From: Natronospirales bacterium
GTDB lineage: Bacteria > Pseudomonadota > Gammaproteobacteria > Natronospirales > REEB76
Assembly: GCA_018971605.1 (NCBI GenBank)
Contig: JAGXAL010000006.1
Span: 1-38,095 of the forward strand
DNA: 38,095 nucleotides
Reading direction: 5' to 3'
Positions within the stretch are counted from its first letter, which is position 1; each line of letters begins with the position of its first letter. This document shows positions 1 through 15,962 of this stretch, one piece after another. The position numbers were made by a program, and so were the translations under genes. The notes under the pieces were generated by a model. That model was not told the DNA's origin and ran no database searches. It saw nothing but the letters and a program-made list of their open reading frames with translations.

Positions 1-1
1 G

Positions 2-232
2 TTGATCGAACGGCCGAAGATGGGTTTCGGCGTGCCCATCGATACGTGGTTGTGCGGACCGTTGCGCGACTGGGCGGAAGCGCTGCTCTCCGAAGAGCGC
101 CTCAATCGCGAAGGCTTCTTCAACGCCGGACCGATCCGCGCCAAGTGGCGTGAGCATCTTTCCGGCAAGCGCCGCTGGCACTTCCCGCTCTGGGACGTGT
201 TGATGTTTCAAGCGTGGCTTGCGCAGCAATGA
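2..232 (+). CDS. asnB: Asparagine synthase (glutamine-hydrolysing), C-terminal fragment (5' end outside window)
   Basis: C-terminal AsnB-type motif '[27 protein letters not shown]...[35 protein letters not shown]'; ORF open at the left edge. Confidence 0.85.
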   Translation: MIERPKMGFGVPIDTWLCGPLRDWAEALLSEERLNREGFFNAGPIRAKWREHLSGKRRWHFPLWDVLMFQAWLAQQ

Positions 233-1395
233 ACCCAAAGCCACGACTGCTGTTTTTCGAGAATAATCCCGCGTATTTTCTGTCGCATCGCCTGCCGCTG
301 GCGCGCGCCGCGCAAGGCCTGGGCTTTGAAGTGCAGGTCGCCAGCATGCCGGGGAAATCCACGCGCGAGATCGAATCCGCAGGTTTTGCCGTGCATACAG
401 TGCGCATGCACCGCAGCCGCATGAATCCTTTCGCCGAGTTGCTCACGCTGCTGCGAATCCGCCGGCTGTACCGCAAATTGCGCCCCGACCTCGTTTACCA
501 GGTCACCGCGAAACCGGTGATTTACGGGATGCTCGCGGCCCGCAGCACCCAAGTACCGCATGTCGTCAGCGTGGTCTCGGGTCTCGGGCATGCTGCTACG
601 CGGCCGGGCATCAAAGGCTGGATTCTGCGACATATGCTTTTCTGGCTGTACCGCTTTGCGCTGCGGCATCCGTCCCAGAAAGTCATCTTTCACAACCGCG
701 ACGACCGCGATCTGTTTGTGAGCAAGCGCATGGTCAAGCCGGCGGATGCGGCAGTGGTGCCGGGTTCGGGTGTGGACATGGAGTATTTCTCGCCGCAAGC
801 GGAGCCCGAGGGTATCCCCAGGATATTGTTTCCGTCGCGCGTGTTACGCGACAAGGGCGCGGTCGAGTTTGCCGGAGCGGCTGCCTCTTTGCGGGCGGCG
901 GGCGTGCAAGCGCAGTTTGTCATTGCCGGCGGGACGGACCCGGGCAATCCCAGCGCGCTTTCCGAGGCGCAGCTCCGACGCTGGGTTGCCGAGGGCATCA
1001 TTGAATGGCTCGGCCATGCGCGGGATATGCGTGCGCTGTATGCCCAAGTGCACATCGTATGCCTGCCCTCGTATCGCGAGGGGCTGCCCAAAGCGCTGAT
1101 CGAGGCCGCGGCTTGCGGCCGGCCGGTGGTTACCACGGACGTACCGGGATGCCGCGAGGTGCTCATCGATGGCGAGACCGGTTTGCGAGTGCCAGCGCGC
1201 GACACGGCGGCGCTCGCGGCGGCACTCAAACGCCTGATCGAGGACCGGGACCTGCGCCGGCGCATGGGGAATGCGGGCCGGCGTTACGTGGCCGCGCGCT
1301 TCTCGACTGCGCAGGTGATTGCGCAGACCAGCGCGATTTTCACCGCGCTGCTGCCGTTGCCGTCCGGGTCCGCGGCGCACAGTGCCAACCCATGA
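229..1395 (+). CDS. Glycosyltransferase, family 4-like
   Basis: Starts [30 protein letters not shown]-terminal GT4-like '[44 protein letters not shown]'; ATG at 229 overlaps the end of asnB. Confidence 0.9.
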   Translation: MNPKPRLLFFENNPAYFLSHRLPLARAAQGLGFEVQVASMPGKSTREIESAGFAVHTVRMHRSRMNPFAELLTLLRIRRLYRKLRPDLVYQVTAKPVIYGMLAARSTQVPHVVSVVSGLGHAATRPGIKGWILRHMLFWLYRFALRHPSQKVIFHNRDDRDLFVSKRMVKPADAAVVPGSGVDMEYFSPQAEPEGIPRILFPSRVLRDKGAVEFAGAAASLRAAGVQAQFVIAGGTDPGNPSALSEAQLRRWVAEGIIEWLGHARDMRALYAQVHIVCLPSYREGLPKALIEAAACGRPVVTTDVPGCREVLIDGETGLRVPARDTAALAAALKRLIEDRDLRRRMGNAGRRYVAARFSTAQVIAQTSAIFTALLPLPSGSAAHSANP

Positions 1396-2504
1396 AAACC
1401 GTGATGTTTGTCCTGCCTTCTCTCGGCGGCGGCGGCGCGGAACGCGTGGTGCTGACGCTGCTCAAGCATCTGGACCGCACGCAATTCAGCCTGTCACTCG
1501 TGGTGATCAATACCAGACGCTCGGTGCATTTGGGCGAGGTGCCGCGCGACGTCGAGTTGATTGATTTCGGTTCGCGGCGTGTCCGTGCCGCGCTGGTCAA
1601 GTTGATGCGACTGATCCGCAGGCGCCGTCCGGATGTGGTGTTTTCCACCCAAGGGTATCTCAACCTGGGGATTGCACTGATCAAGCCGTGGCTGCCGGTC
1701 GCGACCCGCTGCCTTGCCCGCGAGACCAGCATCGTCAGCAAAGTCCTGCATCTGCACCGCCGGCCGGTTGTCCTGCGGTTTCTCTACCATAGGGTGTACA
1801 AGCGGCTGGACGCGGTTATTTGTCAGTCGCGTGCCATGCGCGATGACCTGGTTGCTGCCTATGCGTTTCCGGCCGGCAAAACTGTGATTATTCACAATCC
1901 TGTCGATGTTGACTGGGTGCGCGAGCGTGCCCGGGAAAAGGTTGAGCTTGTCGGGCTGAAGCCCGGCCGGTTGAATCTGGTGACTGCTGGGCGGCTCAGC
2001 CCTGAAAAGGGGTTGGATAGCGTGATTGCGGCGCTGGCGCTGTGTCGCATGCCGAATCTCAATCTCGTGATTCTGGGCGAGGGCAAGCTGCGTGCCGCGC
2101 TTGAGGCGCGCGCGTCGCAGTTGGGTGTTGGCGGGCAAGTGCAGTTCGCCGGTTTCCAGACGAATCCCTATCCCTGGTTTGCACACGCGGATCTTTTCGT
2201 GTTGGGTTCGCGTTCGGAGGGGTTTCCGAATGTGGCGCTGGAGGCGCTCGCCTGCGGCACGCCGCTGGTAGCGACACCCTGTGACAGCCTGGCGGATCTC
2301 GGTGTCGATGCCAGCGATGGATTGCTTGCCAGGGATTTCACTCCGCAAGCACTGGCGGATGCGATTCAACAGGCCGTTGCACGGCGCGCGGATTTTTCCG
2401 TTTCCATTGAACGTATTCGCACCAAGTTCGGCATCGACACGATTGCGCGCCAGTATAGGGATTTGCTGCTGGGTTCAGGCCGGGAACCGGCAGTGGTTGA
2501 GTAA
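1392..2504 (+). CDS. Glycosyltransferase, family 4-like
   Basis: Starts [27 protein letters not shown]; 'VTAGRLSPEKGLDSVIAAL' and 'LFVLGSRSEGFPNVALEALACGTPLVAT' motifs; ATG at 1392 overlaps previous stop. Confidence 0.92.
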   Translation: MKTVMFVLPSLGGGGAERVVLTLLKHLDRTQFSLSLVVINTRRSVHLGEVPRDVELIDFGSRRVRAALVKLMRLIRRRRPDVVFSTQGYLNLGIALIKPWLPVATRCLARETSIVSKVLHLHRRPVVLRFLYHRVYKRLDAVICQSRAMRDDLVAAYAFPAGKTVIIHNPVDVDWVRERAREKVELVGLKPGRLNLVTAGRLSPEKGLDSVIAALALCRMPNLNLVILGEGKLRAALEARASQLGVGGQVQFAGFQTNPYPWFAHADLFVLGSRSEGFPNVALEALACGTPLVATPCDSLADLGVDASDGLLARDFTPQALADAIQQAVARRADFSVSIERIRTKFGIDTIARQYRDLLLGSGREPAVVE

Positions 2505-2607
2505 AATTCGCATTGTTGCGACCTTGTGCACGCGCAACCATTGAACCGGGATCTTTTACCTTTCGTCGGTTGCCAGCACTTAAATTCCAGCATTTCACCA
2601 TAAGTGA

Positions 2608-2637
2608 TTGATTGCATAGGGATTGAACGGGTAAACT
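2608..2637 (+). promoter_or_regulatory. Possible sigma70-like promoter upstream of the sugar transferase gene
   Basis: TTGATT (2608-2613), 18-nt spacer, TAAACT (2632-2637), in the AT-richer 2505-2727 intergenic region; weak consensus match. Confidence 0.25.
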
Positions 2638-2727
2638 GCCCACCTGCACAAATTATTAGATGGCCGTCTTGCTTTTCGGCGGGGATCGGATGAATTCTGG
2701 TTTTGCGGTCCAGGCGATCGACAGACA

Positions 2728-4044
2728 ATGAACCAAATGGAACTGCAGTCCTTGTATGTCACCGGCGCGGGACGATTCGCGGGCGGCCGTGCGCTGCGTT
2801 GGGGTTCCTTTCCGGTGCTGCTCTGGTCGCTGCTGGGGCTGGTATTGGTCATCGGCGGCTCGTTGCTTTTTGCCCTGCTGCTTGCCGTGCGCCCGGGTGT
2901 GGCGCAACAACTGTTCGTTCAGCATCTGCCTTTGATTCTCGCCGTGGTGGCTGCCTATGCGGTGGCCACGATCGTCATCGAAAAAATCAGCCGCTTTCCG
3001 GGTTGGAGCAGCGTGGCGGTAGTGTTGCCTGCGGTCACCGGCGTGTTTCTGGTGCTGGTGTGTACGTTGTGGATCGGGCGCTTTTATTATTCACGCAGTT
3101 TTTTGCTGGCGGCGTACTGTTTAAGCCTGTTGTGGCTGATGGTCGGCATGCACCTGCGGCGCCGCTATCTGATCCCGCGGCTGGCGCTGGTACTGGAGGG
3201 CGAGGCTACGGAACTTGCCAAAATCCGCGGTGTGCACTGGCAGGTGCTGGTGAAGCCGTCGCTGGCTAACACCCAGGTTGACGGCGTGGTGGTGGATCTG
3301 CATGCCAAGCTGTCCGATCCGTGGCTGCGTTTTATTGCCGACTGCGCCCTGCACAACGTCCCGGTCTACCACGCCCGCTGGGTTTACGAATCCGTTACCG
3401 GCAGAACCTCGCTTGAGCAAATGTCGGACGGCTTCATGAGCAGCCTGGAACCGTCCGGGACTTATCTGCTGGGGAAACGTGCCATCGACGTGCTGGCAGT
3501 GCTGGCAATATCACCGCTGGTGGTCCTTTTGCTGGCGATCATCACGCTGGCCATCAAGACGGATGCTCCCGGGCCGGTGTTTTTCGTTCAAGAGCGCGTG
3601 GGGCGCGGCGGCCAGATCTTCAGGATGTTGAAATTCCGCAGCATGCATTTGCAATCCGAGTCTGATGGTGCGCGGTTTGCTGATCATGCCGACCCACGCG
3701 TTACCCGCGTGGGCAAGGTGCTGCGCAAATGGCGGCTGGACGAGCTGCCGCAGGTCGGCAACGTGCTGTTGGGACACATGAGCCTGGTGGGCCCGCGGCC
3801 GGAGCAGGTCGATTTCGTGCGGTATTTCGAGGCGCAGATACCGTTTTACGGTTTCCGCCAGATCATCCGGCCCGGGATTACCGGCTGGGCGCAGGTCACT
3901 CACGGCTATGCCGCGGATGTCGAATCCACGGCGGAAAAACTCGAGCGCGACATCTATTACATCCGGCACATGTCCGTGTGGCTGGATGTTGCCATTCTGA
4001 TCCGCACCTTGCGTACCCTGATTACGGGATTCGGCGCCCGCTGA
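2728..4044 (+). CDS. Undecaprenyl-phosphate sugar phosphotransferase (bacterial sugar transferase; WcaJ/EpsE-like)
   Basis: N-terminal TM segments plus C-terminal '[57 protein letters not shown]...[28 protein letters not shown]...[10 protein letters not shown]'. Confidence 0.93.
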   Translation: MNQMELQSLYVTGAGRFAGGRALRWGSFPVLLWSLLGLVLVIGGSLLFALLLAVRPGVAQQLFVQHLPLILAVVAAYAVATIVIEKISRFPGWSSVAVVLPAVTGVFLVLVCTLWIGRFYYSRSFLLAAYCLSLLWLMVGMHLRRRYLIPRLALVLEGEATELAKIRGVHWQVLVKPSLANTQVDGVVVDLHAKLSDPWLRFIADCALHNVPVYHARWVYESVTGRTSLEQMSDGFMSSLEPSGTYLLGKRAIDVLAVLAISPLVVLLLAIITLAIKTDAPGPVFFVQERVGRGGQIFRMLKFRSMHLQSESDGARFADHADPRVTRVGKVLRKWRLDELPQVGNVLLGHMSLVGPRPEQVDFVRYFEAQIPFYGFRQIIRPGITGWAQVTHGYAADVESTAEKLERDIYYIRHMSVWLDVAILIRTLRTLITGFGAR

Positions 4045-4052
4045 TCTGCGTC

Positions 4053-5423
4053 ATGCCGCAAAGACTTTTCGTCAAGACCTTCGGCTGCCAGATGAACGAG
4101 TACGACTCCGCCAAGATGGCGGACGTGCTGCGGGTTGCATGCGGTTTCGAGTTGACCACGCAGCCGGAAGCTGCTGATGTATTGTTGCTGAATACCTGCT
4201 CGGTGCGCGAGAAGGCCGAGGACAAGGTGTTTTCCCAACTGGGCCTGTGGCGCGAGTTGAAGCAGCAGAAGCCGGGCTTGGTGATCGGCGTGGGCGGTTG
4301 CGTGGCGAGCCAGGAAGGCGAGGGCATCGTCAAGCGCGCGCCGTTTGTGGATTTGGTATTCGGGCCTCAGACGCTGCATCGCCTGCCGGCGATGCTTGAC
4401 GAAACCCGCCGCACGCATGCTCCGGTGGTGGATATTGCATTTCCGGAAATCGAGAAGTTCGACAATCTGCCGCCGCCGCACGCCGAGGGGGCCACCGCCT
4501 TCGTGTCCATCATGGAGGGTTGCAGCAAGTATTGCTCGTTCTGCGTGGTGCCCTATACGCGCGGCGAGGAAGCCAGCCGGCCCTTCGATGACGTGATTGC
4601 CGAGGTTGCGGAGCTGGCCGAGCAGGGCGTCAAGGAAGTCACGCTGCTGGGCCAGAACGTGAACGGCTACCGCGGCCGCATGCAGGATGGCGCGATCGCG
4701 GATCTGGCGCTGCTGATTGACTATGTGGCCGCGCTGGACGGTATCGAGCGCATCCGTTTCACCACTTCCCATCCGCTCGAGTTCAATGATCGCCTGATCC
4801 GCGCCTATGCCGAGCGGCCCAAGCTCGCCAATTACCTGCACTTGCCGGTACAAAGCGGCTCCGACCGCATCCTTTCGATGATGAAGCGCAATTACACGAC
4901 CCTGGAGTACCGGAGCAAGATCCGTAAATTGCGCGAAGTGCGTCCCGGCATCAGCCTGTCCACGGATTTCATCGTCGGCTTCCCCGGGGAAACCGCAAAG
5001 GATTTTGATGCCAGTATGCGGTTGATTGATGACGTTAAGTTCGATCAGGCATTTGCTTTTATCTACAGCCCGCGTCCCGGTACACCGGCAGCGAACCTCC
5101 CTGACAGTGTCAGCCATGAAGAGAAGGTGCGTCGGCTGGAGCAGTTGCAGGCCCGTATCCACGGGTTCGGACAGCAGTACATGCAGCGGCTCGTGGGGAC
5201 CGTGCAGCGTGTGCTGGTGGAGAAGCGTTCCACTCGTGACTCGGATGAGCTGGCAGGCAAGACCGAGTGCAACCGTTGGGTGAATTTTTCCGGCAATGCA
5301 GATCTCATTGGGCATTTTGCCGACGTGGTGATTACCGAAGTCAAACAGAATTCCTTGCGTGGACGCTTGGGAGCCGTCACGGTGACGCGTGCCGGCTCCG
5401 GAGCACAGTTGATTGCCGGCTAG
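4053..5423 (+). CDS. miaB: tRNA-2-methylthio-N6-dimethylallyladenosine synthase MiaB
   Basis: [26 protein letters not shown]; radical-SAM CxxxCxxC in '[18 protein letters not shown]'; C-terminal TRAM region. Confidence 0.97.
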   Translation: MPQRLFVKTFGCQMNEYDSAKMADVLRVACGFELTTQPEAADVLLLNTCSVREKAEDKVFSQLGLWRELKQQKPGLVIGVGGCVASQEGEGIVKRAPFVDLVFGPQTLHRLPAMLDETRRTHAPVVDIAFPEIEKFDNLPPPHAEGATAFVSIMEGCSKYCSFCVVPYTRGEEASRPFDDVIAEVAELAEQGVKEVTLLGQNVNGYRGRMQDGAIADLALLIDYVAALDGIERIRFTTSHPLEFNDRLIRAYAERPKLANYLHLPVQSGSDRILSMMKRNYTTLEYRSKIRKLREVRPGISLSTDFIVGFPGETAKDFDASMRLIDDVKFDQAFAFIYSPRPGTPAANLPDSVSHEEKVRRLEQLQARIHGFGQQYMQRLVGTVQRVLVEKRSTRDSDELAGKTECNRWVNFSGNADLIGHFADVVITEVKQNSLRGRLGAVTVTRAGSGAQLIAG

Positions 5424-5427
5424 AGCC

Positions 5428-6423
5428 TTGGCTGATACCGCTCCAGTTTCCCTGGATTTGAAACTCGAACCTGCTGACAACGCGCGGCTGGCCAACCTGT
5501 GCGGCCAGTTCGACGAGCACCTGCGCCAACTGGAACAGCGCCTGGGCGTCGAGATCAACAACCGCGGCAATCAATTTCGCATCATCGGTGATGTGCAACC
5601 AGCCGAGGCTGCAGTCGAAGTTCTCAAGCAGTTGTATGCCGCGACCGCCAACGAACGCATACGCCGCGAGACCGTGCATCTAATGCTGCAGCAATCGGGG
5701 ATCAATGCACTGCTGGGCAAAGGTGAAGGCGCGGAAGTTGCCGACGAGATTGTGATTCCCACCAAGGAAGGCCGGGTGCATGGCCGCGGGCCGAACCAGC
5801 GTCGCTATCTGCAGAACATCGCGCAGCACGATCTTAGTTTCGGCATCGGTCCGGCCGGCACCGGCAAGACCTATCTCGCCGTAGCCAGCGCCGTGGCCGC
5901 GCTCAACAACGACAAAGTGCGGCGCCTGGTGCTGGTGCGTCCGGCGGTGGAAGCCGGCGAACGCCTGGGCTTTCTGCCCGGAGATCTGGCAGAAAAGGTG
6001 GATCCTTATCTGCGGCCCATTTACGACGCGCTCTACGAAATGCTCGGCTTCGAGCGCGTCAGCCGCCTGCTGGAGCACGCCGTCATCGAGGTGGCGCCGC
6101 TTGCCTTCATGCGCGGCCGCAGCCTGAATGACGCCTTCATCATCCTGGACGAGGCCCAGAACACCACCATCGACCAGATGAAGATGTTCCTGACCCGCAT
6201 CGGTTTCGGCTCGAAGACCGTGGTGACCGGCGACATCACCCAGGTGGACATTCCGCGTCCGCAACGTTCCGGCCTGCGAGATGCGGTAGATTTGCTGCGC
6301 GGCATGCCGGGCGTGAGTTTCACGTTTTTTACCGCGGCGGACGTGGTGCGCCACCCGTTGGTGCAGCGCATCGTCAGTGCCTACGAGCAGCGCGGTCCGC
6401 TGAACGGCGGCGAGGATTTGTGA
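5428..6423 (+). CDS. ybeZ: PhoH-like ATPase (YbeZ)
   Basis: Walker A '[13 protein letters not shown]', '[11 protein letters not shown]', 'GDITQVDIP'; likely TTG start at 5428; miaB-ybeZ-ybeY order. Confidence 0.95.
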   Translation: MADTAPVSLDLKLEPADNARLANLCGQFDEHLRQLEQRLGVEINNRGNQFRIIGDVQPAEAAVEVLKQLYAATANERIRRETVHLMLQQSGINALLGKGEGAEVADEIVIPTKEGRVHGRGPNQRRYLQNIAQHDLSFGIGPAGTGKTYLAVASAVAALNNDKVRRLVLVRPAVEAGERLGFLPGDLAEKVDPYLRPIYDALYEMLGFERVSRLLEHAVIEVAPLAFMRGRSLNDAFIILDEAQNTTIDQMKMFLTRIGFGSKTVVTGDITQVDIPRPQRSGLRDAVDLLRGMPGVSFTFFTAADVVRHPLVQRIVSAYEQRGPLNGGEDL

Positions 6424-6890
6424 CGGTGCAGGTGCGTGTCACGGTGCAACGCGTCACACGCTTGCGCGGTTTGCCGCGCGATAAGAAGTTTGCCCTTTGG
6501 GTGGACGCGGTGTTGCGTGGCGCCGGATATCGGCGTGCCGCGGAACTGGCGATCCGCCTCGTGAACGAGGCGGAAGGGTGTCGGTTGAATCGTGAATGGC
6601 GCCACAAGAATTACGCCACCAATGTGCTGGCATTTCCTGCGAAACTTCCCAAAGCCCTGCACTCACCGCTGCTCGGGGACCTGGTTATCTGTGCGCCGGT
6701 AGTCAGGCGCGAGGCGGCTGAACAAGACAAGCCGCTTGAAGCCCACTGGGCGCATCTCACCGTGCACGGCACGCTGCATTTGCTGGGCTTCGATCATCAG
6801 ACCCAGGCCGAGGCACATACGATGGAAGCCATGGAGGCTGCAATTGTGGCCAAGCTTGGTTTCCCTGACCCCTATCAGCTTTCAACTTGA
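6420..6890 (+). CDS. ybeY: Endoribonuclease/rRNA maturation factor YbeY
   Basis: '[14 protein letters not shown]' and metal site '[15 protein letters not shown]' (HxxxHxxxxxH); GTG start overlapping ybeZ stop. Confidence 0.95.
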   Translation: MTVQVRVTVQRVTRLRGLPRDKKFALWVDAVLRGAGYRRAAELAIRLVNEAEGCRLNREWRHKNYATNVLAFPAKLPKALHSPLLGDLVICAPVVRREAAEQDKPLEAHWAHLTVHGTLHLLGFDHQTQAEAHTMEAMEAAIVAKLGFPDPYQLST

Positions 6891-6909
6891 CCACCTCATA
6901 CCCGAGCGA

Positions 6910-6929
6910 TATTCTTACCGGTAAGAGTA
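6910..6929. promoter_or_regulatory. Palindromic operator-like site upstream of the antitoxin gene
   Basis: 14-bp perfect palindrome TCTTACCGGTAAGA (6913-6926) within TATTCTTACCGGTAAGAGTA (one mismatched pair), ~20 bp before the ATG at 6949. Confidence 0.6.
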
Positions 6930-6948
6930 ATACTTTGAGGCTAGCGTC

Positions 6949-7176
6949 ATGAAAGTAACGTCCAAAGGACAGGTGACTGTACCGCTTGAAATCCGCCGGC
7001 GACTCGGCCTCTTGCCTGACACCGAGGTCGAGTTCAAGGTAGTAGGCGATCGCGTTTACCTGCAAAAAGCCGCTGGCAAGGCGAGGCGGGGCGCTGCCCT
7101 GGTCACGCACATGCGCGGTCGCGCCACCGTGCGGATGAGCACCGATGAGATCATGGCGCTTACGCGTAGCGAATGA
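6949..7176 (+). CDS. AbrB/SpoVT-type (MazE/VapB-like) antitoxin
   Basis: MKVTSKGQVTVPLEIRRRLGLLPDTEVEFKVVGDRVYLQKA: swapped-hairpin AbrB DNA-binding signature; overlaps downstream PIN gene. Confidence 0.9.
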   Translation: MKVTSKGQVTVPLEIRRRLGLLPDTEVEFKVVGDRVYLQKAAGKARRGAALVTHMRGRATVRMSTDEIMALTRSE

Positions 7177-7598
7177 TTCAGGCGTCACGGGTTCTGATTG
7201 ACAGCAATGTATTGCTCGATGTGCTCGAGGAAGATGTGCATTGGTATGCATGGTCAGCCGGGCAGTTGGCGCGCTGGGCAGAACGCGCTGAACTGGTGAT
7301 CAATCCGATAATTTACGCCGAGGTATCCATCGGTTTCGATAATATCGAGTCGATCGAAGACGCCTTGCCCGCGAGCTACTTGCGGCGCGAGCCATTGCCT
7401 TGGGAAGCGGCATTTCTCGTGGGCAAATGTTTTCTGCGTTATCGGCAACTGGGTGGCGCGCGGCGTTCGCCACTACCTGATTTTTTCATCGGCGCGCACG
7501 CCGCGGTCACCGGCATGCTGCTGTTGACCCGCGATGCGTCACGTTACCGCAGCTACTTCCCCAAGCTTGCCCTGATAGAACCTGCAACTGCAGAATAG
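7173..7598 (+). CDS. PIN-domain toxin (VapC family)
   Basis: 'VLIDSNVLLDVLEED' N-terminal Asp motif, conserved 'PIIYAEVSIGF', C-terminal 'LPDFFIGAHAAVTGMLLLTRDASRYRSYFP'. Confidence 0.9.
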   Translation: MIQASRVLIDSNVLLDVLEEDVHWYAWSAGQLARWAERAELVINPIIYAEVSIGFDNIESIEDALPASYLRREPLPWEAAFLVGKCFLRYRQLGGARRSPLPDFFIGAHAAVTGMLLLTRDASRYRSYFPKLALIEPATAE

Positions 7599-7606
7599 AC
7601 TCTCCC

Positions 7607-8494
7607 ATGTCCACTCCAGTCTCGGATAATCATAATCGCCAGTTTGGCGCGGGCCTGCGCCCCTGGTTCGAGCGCCTGCGCTCGGCACTCGCGGGCGAGC
7701 CGCGTGACCGCGAGGAGCTGCTGGAACTGCTGCAGGATGCCCAGGCACGCGATCTGTTCGATGCCGACGCCCAGGCGATGCTCGAGGGCGTGCTGCAGGT
7801 TGCCGACATGCACGCGCGCGACATCATGATCCCGCGCGCGCAGATGGTGGTGCTGGAAAAGGACGCCGAACTGCGTGCCGCGCTCGGCACCGTGGTGGAA
7901 TCGGGGCATTCGCGTTTTCCGGTGGTGGGCGAGAGCCGTGACGAAGTGGTCGGCATCGTGCTCGCCAAGGACCTGCTGGAGCATTTCCTCGAGGATCCCG
8001 AAGGTCCGTTCAACCTGCGCGACTACCTCAGGCCCGCACCGTTCGTGCCCGAGAGCATGCGGCTCAACGTGCTGCTCAAGAATTTCCGCGCCAGCCGCAG
8101 CCACATGGCCATCGTCGCCGACGAGTATGGCGGCGCCGCCGGGTTGGTGACCATCGAGGACGTGCTGGAACAGATCGTCGGCGATATCGACGATGAATAC
8201 GACGTGGATGACGAAGCCCGCATCCTCAAGCACAGCGACAAGCGTTACACCGTCAAGGCGCTCACCCCCATCGGGGATTTCAACGAGTATTTCGGCACCA
8301 CTTTTGGCGATGCCGATTACGCTACCGTGGGCGGCCTGGTGACGCACGCGTTTGGCCATCTGCCGAAACGTGGCGAGAAAATCCTGATCGGCAAACTGCG
8401 TTTCAAGGTGCTGCGCGCCGACAGCCGCCGCCTGCATCTGCTGGAAGTATTGCGCAAAGATACCGCTGCAACTTCGCCAGAAATCACCCAATGA
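7607..8494 (+). CDS. corC: CorC/YbeX family CBS-domain transporter-associated protein
   Basis: '[25 protein letters not shown]', CBS pair, '[34 protein letters not shown]', CorC_HlyC C-terminal domain. Confidence 0.95.
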   Translation: MSTPVSDNHNRQFGAGLRPWFERLRSALAGEPRDREELLELLQDAQARDLFDADAQAMLEGVLQVADMHARDIMIPRAQMVVLEKDAELRAALGTVVESGHSRFPVVGESRDEVVGIVLAKDLLEHFLEDPEGPFNLRDYLRPAPFVPESMRLNVLLKNFRASRSHMAIVADEYGGAAGLVTIEDVLEQIVGDIDDEYDVDDEARILKHSDKRYTVKALTPIGDFNEYFGTTFGDADYATVGGLVTHAFGHLPKRGEKILIGKLRFKVLRADSRRLHLLEVLRKDTAATSPEITQ

Positions 8495-10028
8495 GTGCCG
8501 GGCTGGCACGGGACGCGCGCGGATTTCGTTTGGGTGTCCGCGGGATGGACAGTGGCTGGCGTGGCGATCTCGCTTCGCTGGTGTGCGGCGCGCTCATGGT
8601 ATTCGCCTTCGCGCCGTTCAATGTTTATCTGCTTGCCGTAGTCACTCTTGCGGTGCTGTTCGGGTTGCTGCAGGGGGCAAGCGTCGGCCGTGCATTCTGG
8701 CGCGGGTTCCTGTTCGGCGTGGCTGCATTCGGCTTTGGCCTTTATTGGATATATATCAGCATCCATATTGTCAGCGGCGCACCCGTTTGGCTGACGTTGC
8801 TGGTCATCATTGCGTTGGTTGTGGCCATGGCTTTGTACGGCGCGGTTGCCTGTGCGTTGGCGGTCTGGATCTTGCCGCGTGCCAGGCTGTTGCGAGGATT
8901 GCTGCTGCTGCCCGGGCTCTGGGTAGTGCTTGAATGGTTGCGCGGCTGGTTGCTGAGCGGTTTCCCGTGGCTGAGTCTGGGATACAGTCAGATTGATAGT
9001 GCGCTCAAAGGCTATGCACCGATTTTCGGCGTGTACGGCGTAAGTCTGGGCGTGGCGCTATCGGCCGGTCTGCTCTTGGGATTGCTACAGCTACGCCGTT
9101 CGTGGAAATGGAGAACTGGTTTTCTGGCGGGATTGGCTGCGCTGTGGCTGGCGGGCTGGGGATTAAGCTCTGTGCGCTGGACGCATGCCGCGGGTGCACC
9201 GATTCGCGTGAGCTTGATCCAGGGCAATATCGCACAAAGTCTCAAATGGGATCCGCAGGAATTCCAGCCGACGCTTGAGCGCTATCTGAAGCTCACGCGC
9301 CGGCATTGGGACAGCCGCCTGATCATCTGGCCGGAGGCCGCGATTCCCGCCTATGCCGATCAGGTTCAGGAGGGCTTTCTCGATCCTCTCGAGGCCGAAG
9401 CGCGCCAACACGGCACCGACATGTTGATTGGCGTGCTCACCGAGAACCCCAGTACCGGCGCGGCCTATAACAGCGTCATCAGCCTCGGCCGTCACGACGG
9501 CGTGTACAACAAGCGTCATCTGGTGCCGATGGCGGAATACTTCCCGGCACCGGCCTGGGTGACCCACTGGCTGGAGAGCATGAATCTTCCGTATTCCTCG
9601 TTCACCCCCGGCGCCCCGCGTCAACCGCTGCTGCAGGTTGCGGGTTATCCTGTGGCGGTATCCATTTGTTACGAGGATGCTTTTGGCAGTGAAATAATGC
9701 GCGATCTGCCGCAAGCGGCGTTTCTGGTGAATGTCAGCAACGACGCCTGGTTTGGGGATTCGATTGCGTTACCGCAACATTTCGAGATTTCGCGCATGCG
9801 CGCGCTGGAAGCCGGACGGTATCTATTGCGGGACACCAACACCGGTATTACCGCAGTCGTGACCCCCGCCGGGAGCGTGGCTGAGCGCTTGGCTGTGGAT
9901 AAAGTAGGGGTACTGACTGTGGCGGTGCCGCCTTATGCAGGCAGCACTCCGTATGTGCGCTTGGGAAATCTTGTTATCGTGATCATCAGTGCGGTGTTAA
10001 TTCTGGTAAGTGGCGCAGGGAGAATCTG

Positions 10029-10038
<10 letters not shown>
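8491..10038 (+). CDS. lnt: Apolipoprotein N-acyltransferase
   Basis: Polytopic N-terminus followed by nitrilase-like domain: 'LIIWPEAAIPAY', 'YNKRHLVPMAEYFP', 'VSICYEDAFG', 'NVSNDAWFGDSIALPQHFEISRMRALEAGRYLLRDTNTGITAV'. Confidence 0.95.
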
Positions 10039-14932
<4,894 letters not shown>

Positions 14933-14936
<4 letters not shown>

Positions 14937-15937
14937 AACTCACGTTCGACCGCTTGCACTCGCAGTTGCGTGACAAGCTCGCGCCGCTGTACCTGATCGC
15001 GGGCGATGAACCGCTGCAGCGCGAGGAAGCCGCGGACGCCGTGCGCGCTGCGGCCCGCACCCGCGGATACACGGACCGCGAAGTTTTCTTCGCCGAGCGC
15101 AACTTTGACTGGCACCGGCTGACACTCGCAGCCGCAAGCCTGTCGCTGTTTGCCTCCAAACGCATCCTGGATTTGCGCCTGCCGACCGGCAAACCCGGCG
15201 TGGAGGGCGGGGAAGCGCTGAGCGCCTACGCGCAGGCGCCAGCGCCGGACACCGTACTCCTGGTAGTCAGTCCGAAGCTCGAGCGCGGCGGCGGCCGCTG
15301 GGCCGAAGCGCTGGAACAGGCGGGCGTGCTCGTGCAGATCTGGCCGGTGGAGGCGCGCGATTTGCCCGTTTGGATCGAGCGGCGCATGCGCGCCCGCGGG
15401 CTGGTGCCGACACCGGAAGTGGCGGCGTTCATCGCGGCGCGCGTGGAAGGCAACCTGCTGGCCGCGACCCAGGAGATAGAAAAATTGCGGCTGTTGCAGG
15501 GTGAGGCTGCGGTGGACATGGCCGCGGCCGAAGCCGCGGTCGCGGACAGCGCACGCTACGACGCCTTCAAACTGGTGGATGCGGCACTTGCCGGAAATGG
15601 CGCGCGCGTGGCGCATATCCTCGAAGGCCTGCGCCAGGAGGGCACCGAGCCCCCGGTGATTCTGGGCGCGCTCAATTACGCGCTGCGCGAACTCGCCACC
15701 AAAGCCTGGCAAATCGAAGCGGGCAGCTCCGCAGCGGAGGTGCTGGCGTCCGGCTGGCCGCAGCGCCGCCCGTTGATCCAGCAGGCGCTCAAGCGCGGGC
15801 GTGCGCGCGACTGGCAGCGGCTGCTGCAGCGCGCCGCGCGCGCCGACCGCGTGCTCAAGGGTCAAACGCCGGGGCGCGTTTGGGATGAACTGTTAAACTT
15901 GTCCGAAGGCTTGGCGGGCCTGCAACTGCCTGCCTGA
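14933..15937 (+). CDS. holA: DNA polymerase III subunit delta
   Basis: 'LAPLYLIAGDEPLQREEAADAVRAAARTRGYTDREVF'; TTG start overlapping lptE stop; leuS-lptE-holA-nadD order. Confidence 0.93.
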
Positions 15938-15962
15938 ACGGAGCGCCGGATCAAACTTGCGC

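Noticed and set aside
1005-1391. N-terminal extension of the second glycosyltransferase ORF
   Set aside because: Overlaps the first glycosyltransferase in another frame; the family-typical N-terminus begins at ATG 1392.
3957-5570. 537-aa minus-strand ORF opposite miaB
   Set aside because: Antisense to well-supported miaB/ybeZ; composition (His/Arg/Gln/Ala rich, no recognisable domain) fits a shadow ORF caused by high GC codon bias.
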